Positions 1 to 9,265 of a stretch of DNA of 64,000 nt are shown here, piece after piece. Source of the stretch: Lachnospiraceae bacterium (lineage in GTDB: Bacteria; Bacillota; Clostridia; Lachnospirales; Lachnospiraceae). The DNA is taken from the NCBI GenBank assembly GCA_018056425.1, contig JAGPFR010000006.1:1-64000 (forward strand). The letters are read 5' to 3'. Made by a program: the position numbers and the translations under genes. How positions within the stretch are numbered: the first letter of the stretch is position 1; each line of letters starts with the position of its first letter. The notes below the pieces were generated by a model. It worked only from the letters and a program-made list of their open reading frames with translations, ran no database searches and was not told the DNA's origin.

Positions 1-114
1 TATCCCTACCATAAGGTAATAAGACCCCTTAGAGAGTATGAGGTAGATAGGAATGGTGTGTAAGAGCAGTAATGCTCTCAGCTGACATTTACTAATAGGT
101 CGAAGGCTTATCCT
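1..114 (+). rRNA. 23S ribosomal RNA, 3' end (partial)
   Basis: The first ~114 bases match the universally conserved 3' terminus of 23S rRNA: a GTAGATAGG...GTGTGTAAG block, then AGCTGAC, ACTAATAGGTCGA and GGCTTA, in the order known from bacterial 23S genes. The 5' part lies outside the window. The exact 3' end is estimated from where similarity to the known terminus (GGCTTAACC-like) stops, so it may be off by a few bases. No 5S gene follows; an intrinsic terminator comes about 65 bases later. Confidence 0.93.
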
Positions 115-180
115 GTTGTTGCCAATATGATGGATGATTTGATTAGTTCGGATTCGGTTTTGAAGGAATAGAGAAAATGA

Positions 181-217
181 AAAGCTGAACCTTTCGGTTC
201 AGCTTTATTATTTTATT
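181..217 (+). terminator. Intrinsic terminator of the rRNA operon
   Basis: AAAGCTGAACC (181-191), loop TTTC, GGTTCAGCTTT (196-206), then ATTATTTTATT. The 11-bp stem is perfect. It ends the 23S transcript and, read on the other strand, lies just past the stop of the convergent EAL gene, so it may serve both. Confidence 0.88.
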
Positions 218-1937
218 CTAAGACAAGTCCTTTAGATGATGTATAGGCCATGCTTTCTTCAAGCGGCATGGGCTTTGCAAAGTAATAGCCCTGAGCTCTG
301 ATGCATCCGATGAGTTTCAGGAATTCGAAATGTTCTTTTGTTTCTACACCTTCCTGAAGCGGTTCGACGTGCATGTCCAAAGCTCCCTGTACAATGTGTC
401 TTATAAGTTCTGCAGCTTTGATATGTTTGTCATAAGTTCTGAGGAATTCGAGATCGAGTTTGATTACATCGAATTCATAGTCGAGAAGATGATTCAGTGA
501 TGAGTATCCGCTTCCGAAATCATCGATCCATATGTGATATCCCGCATTTCTGAATTCGTTTACTTTTTCATGAAGACAAACAGCATCCTCATTCAGTGAA
601 CTTTCAGTAATTTCTATATCTAACAGTTCTCTCGGAATGTTGTATCTGTTAATCATCTGTTCTGTAAAAGAAAATACATCACATAATTCGAAATCCAGTC
701 TGGATAAGTTTACGGAGATGGGAACAACTTTCTCATTACTGTCGATCATATGGCTTAAATCTTCACATACCTTGCCGATAACAAACAGATCGACTTTATG
801 GATCAAATGGTATTCTTCAAGCGGAAGGATAAAGCTGGCGGGAGAGAGCATTCCCTCGATCGGATCATCCCATCTTGCGAGTGCTTCGTATCCGCATATC
901 TTACCGGATGAAACTCTGATGATCGGCTGATAGTATACTTTGAGGAATTCTTTTTCAATCGCCGTGTCGATATTATCGACAACAAACTGAGACATGCGAA
1001 GCTTCGCGTGAATGTTTTCTTTGTAGGTCTCAAATATCTTATCGTATCTGTGTTTGATCATGTTGCAGGCAATTCTTGCCTGGTCGCATGCAAGTCCGAC
1101 CTCTTTGGATTTACTTTCCATATGGTAGATGCCGGCTTTGATCTCAACTCTTATTCCCTTGAAAACTCCGAGAATGATGTTGTGTACGTTTTCAACTATT
1201 GTTTCAACGTTTTGTGCGTTTGTTGCAACTACGAAATGATCGTTGGAAAATCTCGCAAAGTACCCATGCTGGAATTCCTGTCTTATTGTAAAAGCTACTC
1301 TGCAGAGGAGTTCATCACCTTTTTGAAATCCGTATTTTTCATTGAAAATCTTGAAATTGACGATATCAAAATGGATAAAGGAGATGTTCTTTGTCTCATT
1401 ATCACTGAGTTTACTGAATCCGGCCTGAACCTGTTCGTAGAATGATGCCATGTTCAGAAGACCGGTAAGTCTGTCGGTGTCTTTGTTCATGGCAAAGATC
1501 TGAGTCTCTGCAAAGCTGTTTCTTCCTCTGTTGAAGTATTCGTCTTTATCAAGATCGATTATAAATACATAGAAGATTTTTTCACCGTTTTTACCGTGAA
1601 GAAGATGACCGAAATCCTCTACATATCTGATATCTCCGGTCTTGGTAATGATGCGGTATCTGATGTAGTCGTGCTTTTTATCGCTGTTAAAGGTCTGGGC
1701 CATTATCTCTGAATCGATCTTTTTGTAATCATCAAAATGAACCATACCCTTAAAAGAGTTATGGGTGAATTCTTTTAATTCTTCGAATGTTTCGCAACCG
1801 AATAGTTTTATTAGATTATAATCTGCAAACAGAAGTTCATTATCCCCTTCGGCATTATAAATAAAGAAACCGCCGGGAAGACCTTTTGGAACGAGAGACT
1901 GACTTGGTTCATAAGATGAGTTAGAGTTATTCTCCAT
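213..1937 (-). CDS. PAS - degenerate GGDEF - EAL cyclic-di-GMP phosphodiesterase
   Basis: 574 residues, no membrane segment or signal peptide seen, so probably cytoplasmic. In order: a PAS-like sensor region (about 19-135), a GGDEF-fold region (about 150-305) and an EAL domain (about 312-565). The GGDEF signature is replaced by SNDHF near residue 230, so cyclase activity is unlikely; the domain may be a GTP-binding or structural module. The EAL domain keeps the expected catalytic residues: EALARW, NLSRLDF, DIEITESS, IDDFGSGYSS and EGVET. EAL enzymes of this type hydrolyse cyclic-di-GMP to pGpG. It is convergent with the rRNA operon and stands alone; its own promoter should lie in the AT-rich 1938-2100 region. 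Activity is inferred from motif conservation only. Confidence 0.9.
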   Translation of the reverse strand: MENNSNSSYEPSQSLVPKGLPGGFFIYNAEGDNELLFADYNLIKLFGCETFEELKEFTHNSFKGMVHFDDYKKIDSEIMAQTFNSDKKHDYIRYRIITKTGDIRYVEDFGHLLHGKNGEKIFYVFIIDLDKDEYFNRGRNSFAETQIFAMNKDTDRLTGLLNMASFYEQVQAGFSKLSDNETKNISFIHFDIVNFKIFNEKYGFQKGDELLCRVAFTIRQEFQHGYFARFSNDHFVVATNAQNVETIVENVHNIILGVFKGIRVEIKAGIYHMESKSKEVGLACDQARIACNMIKHRYDKIFETYKENIHAKLRMSQFVVDNIDTAIEKEFLKVYYQPIIRVSSGKICGYEALARWDDPIEGMLSPASFILPLEEYHLIHKVDLFVIGKVCEDLSHMIDSNEKVVPISVNLSRLDFELCDVFSFTEQMINRYNIPRELLDIEITESSLNEDAVCLHEKVNEFRNAGYHIWIDDFGSGYSSLNHLLDYEFDVIKLDLEFLRTYDKHIKAAELIRHIVQGALDMHVEPLQEGVETKEHFEFLKLIGCIRAQGYYFAKPMPLEESMAYTSSKGLVLE

Positions 1938-2197
1938 AAAACCACGCTTTCATATATACAGTTTTAAAGCCCCATAATATATTTTTCGTTATAAAAAGCG
2001 TATACCAATACAATCTGCTTTGTAAATATATATTTAAAAAAATTAAAGATTATTATATGAATTCTTAAACGAAAAACGTGAATTGTTAGGTAAATTCACT
2101 TGATTTAAATATGTGATTTATTTAAAATATAATTTGAGTTGTTATGAGGATAGAGGTCTTCTTTATCCTATAAATAATAAATGGAGGAAACTCGATT

Positions 2198-3376
2198 ATG
2201 AAAAAATTCATGTACAAAGGGTTCGCCGGAATTCTTACGGCAATTCTCGTGGTTCTTGCGTATCTTCCCTTAAACGTACAGGCTGCATCTGCTGTTCCTG
2301 CGATCAGCTTCGTAGCAGACTGGTATAATACCGACAACGGTACTTATATTATTCTTACGAATAAGGGAACTCTCGGAACAGGAGTAGACGGACATACCTG
2401 GCAGGTTTATGAAAAGGCCGTTGATTCCGATACCGGAAGAACGATTCTTGATTACTCCGAAACCAGAACCAAGATCACCGCTCCTATCTATGTAAACACC
2501 GGTAAGTTCAGAGAAGGTGCTCCTACAGTTGTTACTCTTGTAGTAACCTGCGCTGATCTCGGCTATTCATACACCACTAACATTACTATCAAGAACAATG
2601 AGCATATGTATGCTAACTTCTCTATCGTAACTTCTGCAAGCGCAGTTCTTTACGACGGAAAGAGCAACAAGACCATTGACGGATACAGAAATGCACTTGG
2701 CGGACTTGCAAGAGCTTCCGTAAACGCATTCATGCCCGCAACTTACATGTCTGCATGTGAAGGCGCTATCGCATTTGATTTCAGACTCGACAGCAAGAAT
2801 AAGCAGGGTCTCGTTTGCTTTAACATTCCCGAAGGCTATCAGGCTGCAAACAGAGTATTCAAACTTATGACTATCGGAGAAGGCGGAGTTATCACCGTAT
2901 GTGACGACCTTGACATTAATCCCGCTACCATTTCCGCAAATGTTAACTTCAATGGATATGCAGTAGTTCTTATCTATTCCGAAGGCGAAGCAGTTGCTGC
3001 ACCTGCAGTTCCTACCGTAGGTACTATCCCCGTAGGATCCGGAACCAGCCTTAATCAGTTCTACAGCTACCTTACCAATTATAAGTTCGTAGAAGAGAAT
3101 CAGGGTGCTCAGTGCGTTAATGCATTTAACCTTGGAAGACCTGCCGGATTTACTGCAGTTAAGACTTATTCTCTCTATGTAAACAATGTTGTTGATGTAT
3201 CTCCCAAGAACGGTTATGTAACCTTTAATGTTCCCGGCGGATACACTGAGTATAAGCTTGTTGCAGTTGATAAGAACGGTGCGATCCATGTATTCGATGA
3301 TATCGACAATGCACCCGGCACTGTTACATTCCTTATCAACTTTAACGGATATGCCTGCCAGCTTGTTGCAAGATAA
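2198..3376 (+). CDS. Secreted protein with two copies of an uncharacterised repeat domain
   Basis: 392 residues. A classical signal peptide (MKKFMYKGF, a hydrophobic core, LNVQA/ASA) points to export with cleavage near residue 30. I recognise no enzyme family. The mature part holds two related C-terminal-type modules: about residues 190-262 (VCFNIPEGY ... CDDLDINPATISANVNFNGYA) and 322-392 (VTFNVPGGY ... FDDIDNAPGTVTFLINFNGYA), separated by an Ala/Pro/Val linker. A third copy of the same module ends the protein encoded at 42627-44339. The start is fixed by ATGGAGGAAACTCGATT directly before ATG. A TATAAT at 2128-2133 is a plausible -10, without a convincing -35. Possible roles are surface or carbohydrate-associated, which is speculation. 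Confidence 0.8.
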   Translation: MKKFMYKGFAGILTAILVVLAYLPLNVQAASAVPAISFVADWYNTDNGTYIILTNKGTLGTGVDGHTWQVYEKAVDSDTGRTILDYSETRTKITAPIYVNTGKFREGAPTVVTLVVTCADLGYSYTTNITIKNNEHMYANFSIVTSASAVLYDGKSNKTIDGYRNALGGLARASVNAFMPATYMSACEGAIAFDFRLDSKNKQGLVCFNIPEGYQAANRVFKLMTIGEGGVITVCDDLDINPATISANVNFNGYAVVLIYSEGEAVAAPAVPTVGTIPVGSGTSLNQFYSYLTNYKFVEENQGAQCVNAFNLGRPAGFTAVKTYSLYVNNVVDVSPKNGYVTFNVPGGYTEYKLVAVDKNGAIHVFDDIDNAPGTVTFLINFNGYACQLVAR

Positions 3377-3393
3377 TTTTAAAACTGGTTTTC

Positions 3394-3432
3394 ACATGCC
3401 GCATTCATAATGAGTGCGGCATGTTTTATTTG
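3394..3432 (+). terminator. Intrinsic terminator after the secreted-protein gene
   Basis: ACATGCCGCATTCA / TGAGTGCGGCATGT (3394-3424) forms a long stem with a short loop, followed by TTTATTTGTTTTT. Confidence 0.85.
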
Positions 3433-3487
3433 TTTTTGATTACCGATTTTGTCAAACTGACAATTATATATTGCCCGAATGATTTTT

Positions 3488-3516
3488 CTGACATTAAATA
3501 AAGATTGTGGTATACT
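3488..3516 (+). promoter_or_regulatory. Sigma-A-type promoter for cheV
   Basis: CTGACA (3488-3493), 17-base spacer, TATACT (3511-3516). Five of six bases match each consensus hexamer. Start of transcription would be near 3523, leaving a leader of about 107 bases before the cheV start. Confidence 0.6.
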
Positions 3517-3629
3517 GTTTCTATGTTACTGATATACATGGGGATTTTGTTTTATTTTTCTCATGATATATGTTATAGTAACTACTATAAAAGACACCGA
3601 AAAAGGTTGCAGAAAGGGTAATATCGACT

Positions 3630-4538
3630 ATGGATACTAAGATTTTACTTGATAGCGGCACTAATGAACTTGAAGTACTTGAATTTACTCTCGGTGAATT
3701 CTCCTATGGTATAAACGTAGCCAAGATCAAAGAGATCATATCTTATCAGCCTGTTACGCCCGTACCTAACTCTCACCCAAGCATTGAAGGTATCTTCATG
3801 CCCCGTGAGACGATGATCACTGCGATTGACCTTAAGAACTGCCTTGGAAGAGGACAGTCCGAGCCCGGTGGTCTTTTTATAATCACTAACTTCAACAACC
3901 TCAATATTGCATTCCATGTTGAAGCAGTTAAGGGTATTCACAGAGTATCCTGGAGAAATATCATTAAGCCCGATTCAACCATTTCCACCGCTGAGGCATC
4001 CGTTTCGACCGGATTTATTAAGAATGAAGGAAAGCTTATCATCATTCTTGATTTCGAGAAGATCATTTCCGATATCAATCCCGAGACCGGACTTAAGATA
4101 AGTGAAATTGAAGAACTTGGAGAGAGATCAAGAAGCAATGTTCCCATTCTTATTGCCGAGGACTCCGTTCTTCTTAATAAGCTCATCGTTGATTCACTTA
4201 CTGCAGCCGGATATGACAAGATCATCCATACCGAGAACGGTCAGAAAGCTTATGACGTAATCGCTGAATGCAAGGCTGACGGAACACTTGACGAGCATGT
4301 TAAGATCGTTATTACCGATATTGAGATGCCGGAGATGTACGGCCACAGACTTACCAAGCTTATCAAGGAAGATTCGAGAACCGCGAATATTCCCGTAGTC
4401 ATTTTCTCATCACTCGTTAATGAGGAGATGAAGAAGAAGGGTGAAGCACTCGGAGCAGATGCTCAGCTGTCTAAACCCGAGATTGGAAACCTTGTCAGAA
4501 TCATCGATTCGCTGGTAGATAAATATCATCTGAGCTAA
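3630..4538 (+). CDS. cheV: Chemotaxis coupling protein CheV (CheW domain plus receiver)
   Basis: 302 residues: an N-terminal CheW-like domain (about 14-150; EVLEFTLGEFSYGINVAKI is typical) fused to a response-regulator receiver domain (about 172-300). The receiver has the phospho-acceptor Asp in ITDIEMP (near residue 230), the acidic pair before it in IAEDS, and the conserved Lys in LSKPE. CheV proteins link chemoreceptors to CheA and, when phosphorylated, help adaptation. Here it is monocistronic, with its own promoter (3488-3516) and a terminator right behind, away from any other chemotaxis genes in the window. ATG is preceded by AGAAAGGG. Family assignment is secure; physiological role is by homology. 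Confidence 0.92.
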   Translation: MDTKILLDSGTNELEVLEFTLGEFSYGINVAKIKEIISYQPVTPVPNSHPSIEGIFMPRETMITAIDLKNCLGRGQSEPGGLFIITNFNNLNIAFHVEAVKGIHRVSWRNIIKPDSTISTAEASVSTGFIKNEGKLIIILDFEKIISDINPETGLKISEIEELGERSRSNVPILIAEDSVLLNKLIVDSLTAAGYDKIIHTENGQKAYDVIAECKADGTLDEHVKIVITDIEMPEMYGHRLTKLIKEDSRTANIPVVIFSSLVNEEMKKKGEALGADAQLSKPEIGNLVRIIDSLVDKYHLS

Positions 4539-4545
4539 ATGATCT

Positions 4546-4578
4546 AAAGGCTCTGCCTTACCGGCAGAGCCTTTTTTG
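4546..4578 (+). terminator. Intrinsic terminator after cheV
   Basis: AGGCTCTGCC (4548-4557), loop TTACC, GGCAGAGCCT (4563-4572), then TTTTT. Confidence 0.92.
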
Positions 4579-4679
4579 ATGCCGTTTATTCTATACATTA
4601 AAGCGTTGCTATGTTAAAATAATACAGTATGTTTATGTGATTTTGTCATAAGAACATTTATAGAAATCGGAGAGAATAA

Positions 4680-7600
4680 ATGGGATCGTCTGAAGACTAT
4701 CTTGACAGTTTATTGAAATCCATGGGTGTGCCTGCCGAGCTTGCATCACCCACCAAAAAAACACCCGAACCCGAACCTGAAACTCCCGCGAAAGATTCTT
4801 CCGCGGAGTTTGTTGATGTGCCTGAAGTAAAGGAAGAATCAGCTTCCGGTGAATCTGCACTTGATGATCTGCTTAAGCAGATGAGTGAACCTGAGCAGGC
4901 TGAAGTTGATGCTCCTGTTGCAGAAGAGCCTGTAGCGGAAGAGATATCTGCTCTCGAGGAAGCTCCTGTAGCAGAAGAAGTTACCGTTGTAGAAGAATCT
5001 GTAGCAGAAGAGAATACTGTAGCAGAGGAAGAATCTATTGCTGAAGAGGCTCCCGTTGTAGAAGAGCTTGTAGTTGAAGATATTCCTGTATCAGAGGAAG
5101 AAATTGTTACAGAGGAGAATCCTGTCGTTGAGGACGAGCCTACAGAAGAAGTCCTTGTAGAAGAACAACCTGTTGTGGAAGATGTTCCTGTATCAGAGGA
5201 AGAAGCTGTAACCGAGGAAATTCCTACTGATGAGGCTGTTGCTGAAGATGTTTCTGCTGCTGAAGATTTTGCTACCGATTTAGATCTGGATAAACTGCTT
5301 GCCGAAGCATCATCTGTACTCGAAAAAGTTCCTGAAACTGATGAAGTTCAAGTTGAAGAAAAACTTTCAGAAGAAGTTGTGGCTGAAGAGCCTCAGGCTG
5401 AAGAAGCTCCTTTCGAGGATTCGGTTCAGCTCTCTCTAGATGATATTTTATCCGATATTGTATCTGAGACTCCTGAAGAAGAGGTATCTATTGAAGAGCC
5501 CGCTATAGAAGATGCTCCCGTTGAGGAAGCTTCAATTGATGAGCCTGTTATAGAAGATGCTCCTGTTGAGGAACCTGCAATCGAAGAGGTTTCCGTTGAG
5601 GATATAACCGAACCTGAAGAAATCGATCATTCGGCTGATATTCCCGATCTTACACAGATCATGAACGAAGATCCCGCGGCATCCGATGTTCATATCGATT
5701 CAGCACCTTCTCTTGAAGTACCCGATGATGATTCCGCAATGGATGCAGATCTGTCCGATCTAATGAGTGATCTCATGAGCAAGATAGAATCTGAAGATGA
5801 AACATCAGGCAATCCCGTTTCCGAAGAACCTGGTGAAGAAACTCATGAAGAAGCAGAAACGGATGCTCTTAATCTTGATGATCTTAATTTAGACAATCTC
5901 GGATTATCAGTTGAAAACGTAGCAGTAGATGAAGAAGCATCCGCACTCGAAGAAGCACTTGCGGTAAATGATATTGCTGCAATGGAAGAGCAGCCTTCCG
6001 AGACTGAGACTGCACCTGAAGAAGTACTTGAAGAACCTTCCTCCGATGATCATTTTGATCTTGATGCACAGCTTGCCGCTTTGCTGCAGGAATCGGGAGA
6101 AACTCCGGAGACTTCGGAAGGATCAACCGAGAGTTCCACGGCTGATTTTGATCTTGATGCCGAACTTGCAGAGCTTATGAAGGAAGAAAACGAATCGGTA
6201 GGACTTCCTTCAGAAGATGATATTGAGTCCATGCTCAGTAAAGCAAGAGAAGAAGGACTTGCCGATGATGAAGACAGGTCCGGAATGTCACTTGATGATC
6301 TTCTTGCTGCCGACAGTTCCGCAGGTGAGATTGGTGACCTGCTTAATAAGAATGATAATAACGAAGCTGTAGATCCCGGTATTGAAGCACTTTTGAACGG
6401 ATCTGATGTAGGCGAAGTTCCTGATGTTCTCGGAGAAGGTGATTCAGAGGCTCCGGTTGATAAAGCAGCTGAGAAGAAGAGATTAAAAGAAGAAAAGAAA
6501 GAAGCCAGAAGAAAAGCAAAAGAAGAAAAAGCAAGACTTCGTAAAGAAGCTAAGGAAGCTAAAAAGGCTAAAAAGAAAGCATCAGGCGGTGTAAGTGAAG
6601 AGAATGTTTCAGCTGCGGAAGCTGCAGATAATGCTGACATGTCCGATGTTGATGCACTTTTGGCCGGAGCTGCCGAAGCTGCTGCAGAGGTTAAAGCTGC
6701 CGCGCTTTCATCTGAAGCTGTTCCTGTTCCCAAGGATGAGCCTGAAGCTCCTGCCGAGAACAGTGAAGTTGATGAAGCCGATTCTCTTTTGGCGGAAATA
6801 ATGGGAAATCCTCTCAGCGAGGAAGATCTCTATGATTCGATCGGAGAGCCTTCGGAATCTTCCGAAGAGCCTGCGTCCGAATCCGAAGAACCTGTATCAC
6901 TTCCTGCCGATGAAATCGACAGCATTCTTGAAAAAGAAGCTAAGGAAAAGAAAGGCAAGAAAGGTCTTATCGCCAGGATCATCGATCTTTTGACCGAGTC
7001 TGATGATGACGAGGAAGGCGAAGCATCCGAGATAAAACTTTCCGATGAAAATGCCGAAGTTCTCGAACAGCTTGAAGCTGAAGGCGAGGAAGATAAGAAG
7101 GGCAAGAAGAAAAAGAAGAAAAAAGACAAGGGCAAGAAAGCCGACAACGCCGGAGATGATGAAGAAGGTGAAGAAGGCGAAGGCGGCGGAAAGAAAAAGA
7201 AGGCAAAGAAGCCCAAGAAAGAAAAGAAACCCAAGGATGAAGAGCCCGAGAAGCCTTCCAAGAAGCTTAACACCAAGAAGGTAGTTGCAATCTTTGCCCT
7301 TTGTGCAACCATCCTTGTTGCTGTCCTTATAGTGTCCAATCTGCTTGGTGCACATGCAGTTAAACAGGAAGCAAGAGAAGCGTTTTCTGTAGGTGATTAT
7401 CAGACCGCATATCAGGATCTGTTCGGAATGGATCTCAATGAATCTGATACGATCATCTACAAGAAGTCAGAATGCATTCTCCGTATCAGACTTTGGTATC
7501 GTGAGTATGAACTTCTCAGAGATGAGTCCGATGTTAAGGCGCTTGATTCTCTTATTCAGTCTGTCAGCAGATATCCTGGATTGTACGAATCTGCTGTAAA

Positions 7601-7880
7601 GTGGCAGTGCCTCGAAGAAGTTGAACCTGTATATGCACAGATCGTTGAAGCTCTAAACAATGAATTCGGTCTTACCGAAGAAGAGGCAAGAGAGATTGCA
7701 ATGATCAAGAAGGACGTCGACTATACAAGAGCTGTATATGATGTAGTAAACGGACTTCACGAATCTTCTCAGGAAGAAGCATCCGAACCTGAGGAAGTCC
7801 TTGCTCCTCCCGAACCATTAGAAGACGTTATTCCCGGTGAAGAAGATCCCGGTGCCGATATAGTATTTGTAAATCCCTGA
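4680..7880 (+). CDS. Very acidic, low-complexity single-pass membrane protein of unknown function
   Basis: 1066 residues; no known family recognised. Residues 1-590 are dominated by Glu/Asp/Val/Ala/Pro runs with loose repeats such as PVAEE, VVEE and PVEE, and by short leucine-acid motifs (LDDLLKQM, DLDKLLAE, LDDLLAA, DFDLDAELAELM) that could be amphipathic helices or binding motifs. Two strongly basic Lys-rich stretches follow (about 598-634 and 807-867). One hydrophobic segment (about 868-889, VVAIFALCATILVAVLIV) comes right after the second basic stretch, which by the positive-inside rule puts the long N-terminal part in the cytoplasm and about 175 residues outside. GGAGAG lies before the ATG. 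It heads the operon with hisH 9 bases downstream. The low-complexity DNA yields long overlapping antisense frames, which are artefacts. Confidence 0.8.
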   Translation: MGSSEDYLDSLLKSMGVPAELASPTKKTPEPEPETPAKDSSAEFVDVPEVKEESASGESALDDLLKQMSEPEQAEVDAPVAEEPVAEEISALEEAPVAEEVTVVEESVAEENTVAEEESIAEEAPVVEELVVEDIPVSEEEIVTEENPVVEDEPTEEVLVEEQPVVEDVPVSEEEAVTEEIPTDEAVAEDVSAAEDFATDLDLDKLLAEASSVLEKVPETDEVQVEEKLSEEVVAEEPQAEEAPFEDSVQLSLDDILSDIVSETPEEEVSIEEPAIEDAPVEEASIDEPVIEDAPVEEPAIEEVSVEDITEPEEIDHSADIPDLTQIMNEDPAASDVHIDSAPSLEVPDDDSAMDADLSDLMSDLMSKIESEDETSGNPVSEEPGEETHEEAETDALNLDDLNLDNLGLSVENVAVDEEASALEEALAVNDIAAMEEQPSETETAPEEVLEEPSSDDHFDLDAQLAALLQESGETPETSEGSTESSTADFDLDAELAELMKEENESVGLPSEDDIESMLSKAREEGLADDEDRSGMSLDDLLAADSSAGEIGDLLNKNDNNEAVDPGIEALLNGSDVGEVPDVLGEGDSEAPVDKAAEKKRLKEEKKEARRKAKEEKARLRKEAKEAKKAKKKASGGVSEENVSAAEAADNADMSDVDALLAGAAEAAAEVKAAALSSEAVPVPKDEPEAPAENSEVDEADSLLAEIMGNPLSEEDLYDSIGEPSESSEEPASESEEPVSLPADEIDSILEKEAKEKKGKKGLIARIIDLLTESDDDEEGEASEIKLSDENAEVLEQLEAEGEEDKKGKKKKKKKDKGKKADNAGDDEEGEEGEGGGKKKKAKKPKKEKKPKDEEPEKPSKKLNTKKVVAIFALCATILVAVLIVSNLLGAHAVKQEAREAFSVGDYQTAYQDLFGMDLNESDTIIYKKSECILRIRLWYREYELLRDESDVKALDSLIQSVSRYPGLYESAVKWQCLEEVEPVYAQIVEALNNEFGLTEEEAREIAMIKKDVDYTRAVYDVVNGLHESSQEEASEPEEVLAPPEPLEDVIPGEEDPGADIVFVNP

Positions 7881-7889
7881 GGTTATTAA

Positions 7890-8504
7890 ATGATCGCTGT
7901 CGTTGATTATGACGCAGGTAATGTAAAGAGCGTCGAAAAAGCAATTGAAAAACTCGGAGCAAAACATATTTTGACTTCCAATCCCGAAGAGATCAGAAAG
8001 GCCGATGCCGTTATATTGCCCGGTGTCGGAAATTTCGGTGACTGTGTTAATAACCTAAAGGAACGTGGCCTTGATACTGTGTTAAAAGAATACGCCGCAT
8101 CTGGAAAGCCTTTCCTGGGTATCTGTGTCGGACTCCAGCTTTTGTTTGACGAAAGTGAAGAATCTCCCGGAGTTAAAGGGCTCGGTATCCTTTCCGGCAA
8201 AATAAAAAAATTCCCCGCTTCTGCTGATCTCAAAGTTCCGCAGATAGGATGGAATGATATCATCGAAAGCAAAGGCAGACTTCTTGAAGGAATAGACAGG
8301 GGTACTTACTTTTACTTCGTGCATTCCTTTTACCTTGAATCATCGGATCCCTCCATCGTAACTTCTAAAACCGAATACGGTGTTACTTATGATTCGTCCG
8401 TAGAAAAAGGCAATGTCTTCGCAACTCAGTTCCATCCGGAAAAGAGTTCGGATGCAGGTCTTAAGGTACTTTCCAATTTCCTGAAGATAGCAGGGGAGGT
8501 TTGA
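7890..8504 (+). CDS. hisH: Imidazole glycerol phosphate synthase, glutaminase subunit HisH
   Basis: 204 residues, normal length. Class I glutamine amidotransferase: the nucleophile Cys is in GICVGLQLL, the His/Glu pair in FHPEKS, and the oxyanion-strand motif LPGVGNFGD is present. HisH releases ammonia from glutamine and passes it to HisF, which makes imidazole glycerol phosphate and AICAR in histidine synthesis. hisF starts one base after its stop, as expected for the two subunits of one complex. No other his genes are in the window, so the remainder of the pathway must be encoded elsewhere. Confidence 0.96.
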   Translation: MIAVVDYDAGNVKSVEKAIEKLGAKHILTSNPEEIRKADAVILPGVGNFGDCVNNLKERGLDTVLKEYAASGKPFLGICVGLQLLFDESEESPGVKGLGILSGKIKKFPASADLKVPQIGWNDIIESKGRLLEGIDRGTYFYFVHSFYLESSDPSIVTSKTEYGVTYDSSVEKGNVFATQFHPEKSSDAGLKVLSNFLKIAGEV

Positions 8505-8505
8505 T

Positions 8506-9264
8506 ATGCTTACGAAGAGAATTATTCCCTGCCTTGATGTTAAGGATGGAAGAGTTGTAAAAGGTATCAATTTTCTTAATCTGAGAGATGCCGGTGATCC
8601 TGCGGAGACCGCTGCGGCTTATGATGCACAGGGAGCTGATGAAGTAGTATTCCTTGATATAACTGCATCTGCGGATTCACGTGATACACAGCTTTCCTGG
8701 GTAAGGGATGTAGCATCCACATTGTTTATTCCTTTTACCGTTGGCGGAGGTATCAGAACCACCGATGATTTCAAAGCCATCTTAAGAGAAGGTGCCGATA
8801 AGATTGCCGTAAATTCAGCTGCTCTTATGAATCCCGATCTTATATCGGATGCTGCTATGAAATTCGGTTCACAGTGCGTTGTTGTGGCTATGGACGCCAA
8901 GCGTATCGAAGGCACAGACAGTTGGACCGTTTATAAAAACGGCGGAAGAGTTGATATGAACATCGATGCCGTTGAGTGGGCCGTACAAGCAGAAAAGCTC
9001 GGTGCCGGTGAAATCCTCCTGACATCCATGGATGCCGACGGAACCAAGGCAGGTTACGACCTTGAACTTACCGGTGCTATTGCATCAAGCGTTAATATCC
9101 CTGTTATCGCATCGGGCGGTGCAGGCAAGCTTGAAGACTTTTATACGGCAGTTGAGGCAGGTGCTTCGGCAGTCCTTGCTGCCTCTCTTTTCCATTACAA
9201 AGAACTCACGATCCGTGAAGTTAAGGAATACATGAAAGGACGCGGCATAAGCGTCAGACTTTGA
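8506..9264 (+). CDS. hisF: Imidazole glycerol phosphate synthase, cyclase subunit HisF
   Basis: 252 residues, standard for this (beta/alpha)8 barrel. The start [16 protein letters not shown] carries the first catalytic Asp; VAMDAKR carries the second; the phosphate-binding glycine motifs FTVGGGIR and IASGGAG are intact. It uses ammonia from HisH to close the imidazole ring. GGGGAGG before the ATG is a strong ribosome site that lies inside the end of hisH. Confidence 0.97.
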   Translation: MLTKRIIPCLDVKDGRVVKGINFLNLRDAGDPAETAAAYDAQGADEVVFLDITASADSRDTQLSWVRDVASTLFIPFTVGGGIRTTDDFKAILREGADKIAVNSAALMNPDLISDAAMKFGSQCVVVAMDAKRIEGTDSWTVYKNGGRVDMNIDAVEWAVQAEKLGAGEILLTSMDADGTKAGYDLELTGAIASSVNIPVIASGGAGKLEDFYTAVEAGASAVLAASLFHYKELTIREVKEYMKGRGISVRL

Positions 9265-9265
9265 T

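Noticed and set aside
115..180. 5S rRNA behind the 23S gene
   Set aside because: Only about 65 bases are available and no conserved 5S sequence is present.
1008..1445. Plus-strand open frame opposite the EAL gene
   Set aside because: It is antisense to conserved GGDEF/EAL coding sequence and has no ribosome site.
6050..7339. Several overlapping antisense open frames inside the 4680-7880 gene
   Set aside because: By-products of GAA/GAG-rich low-complexity DNA, giving Ser/Leu/Phe runs with no start signals.
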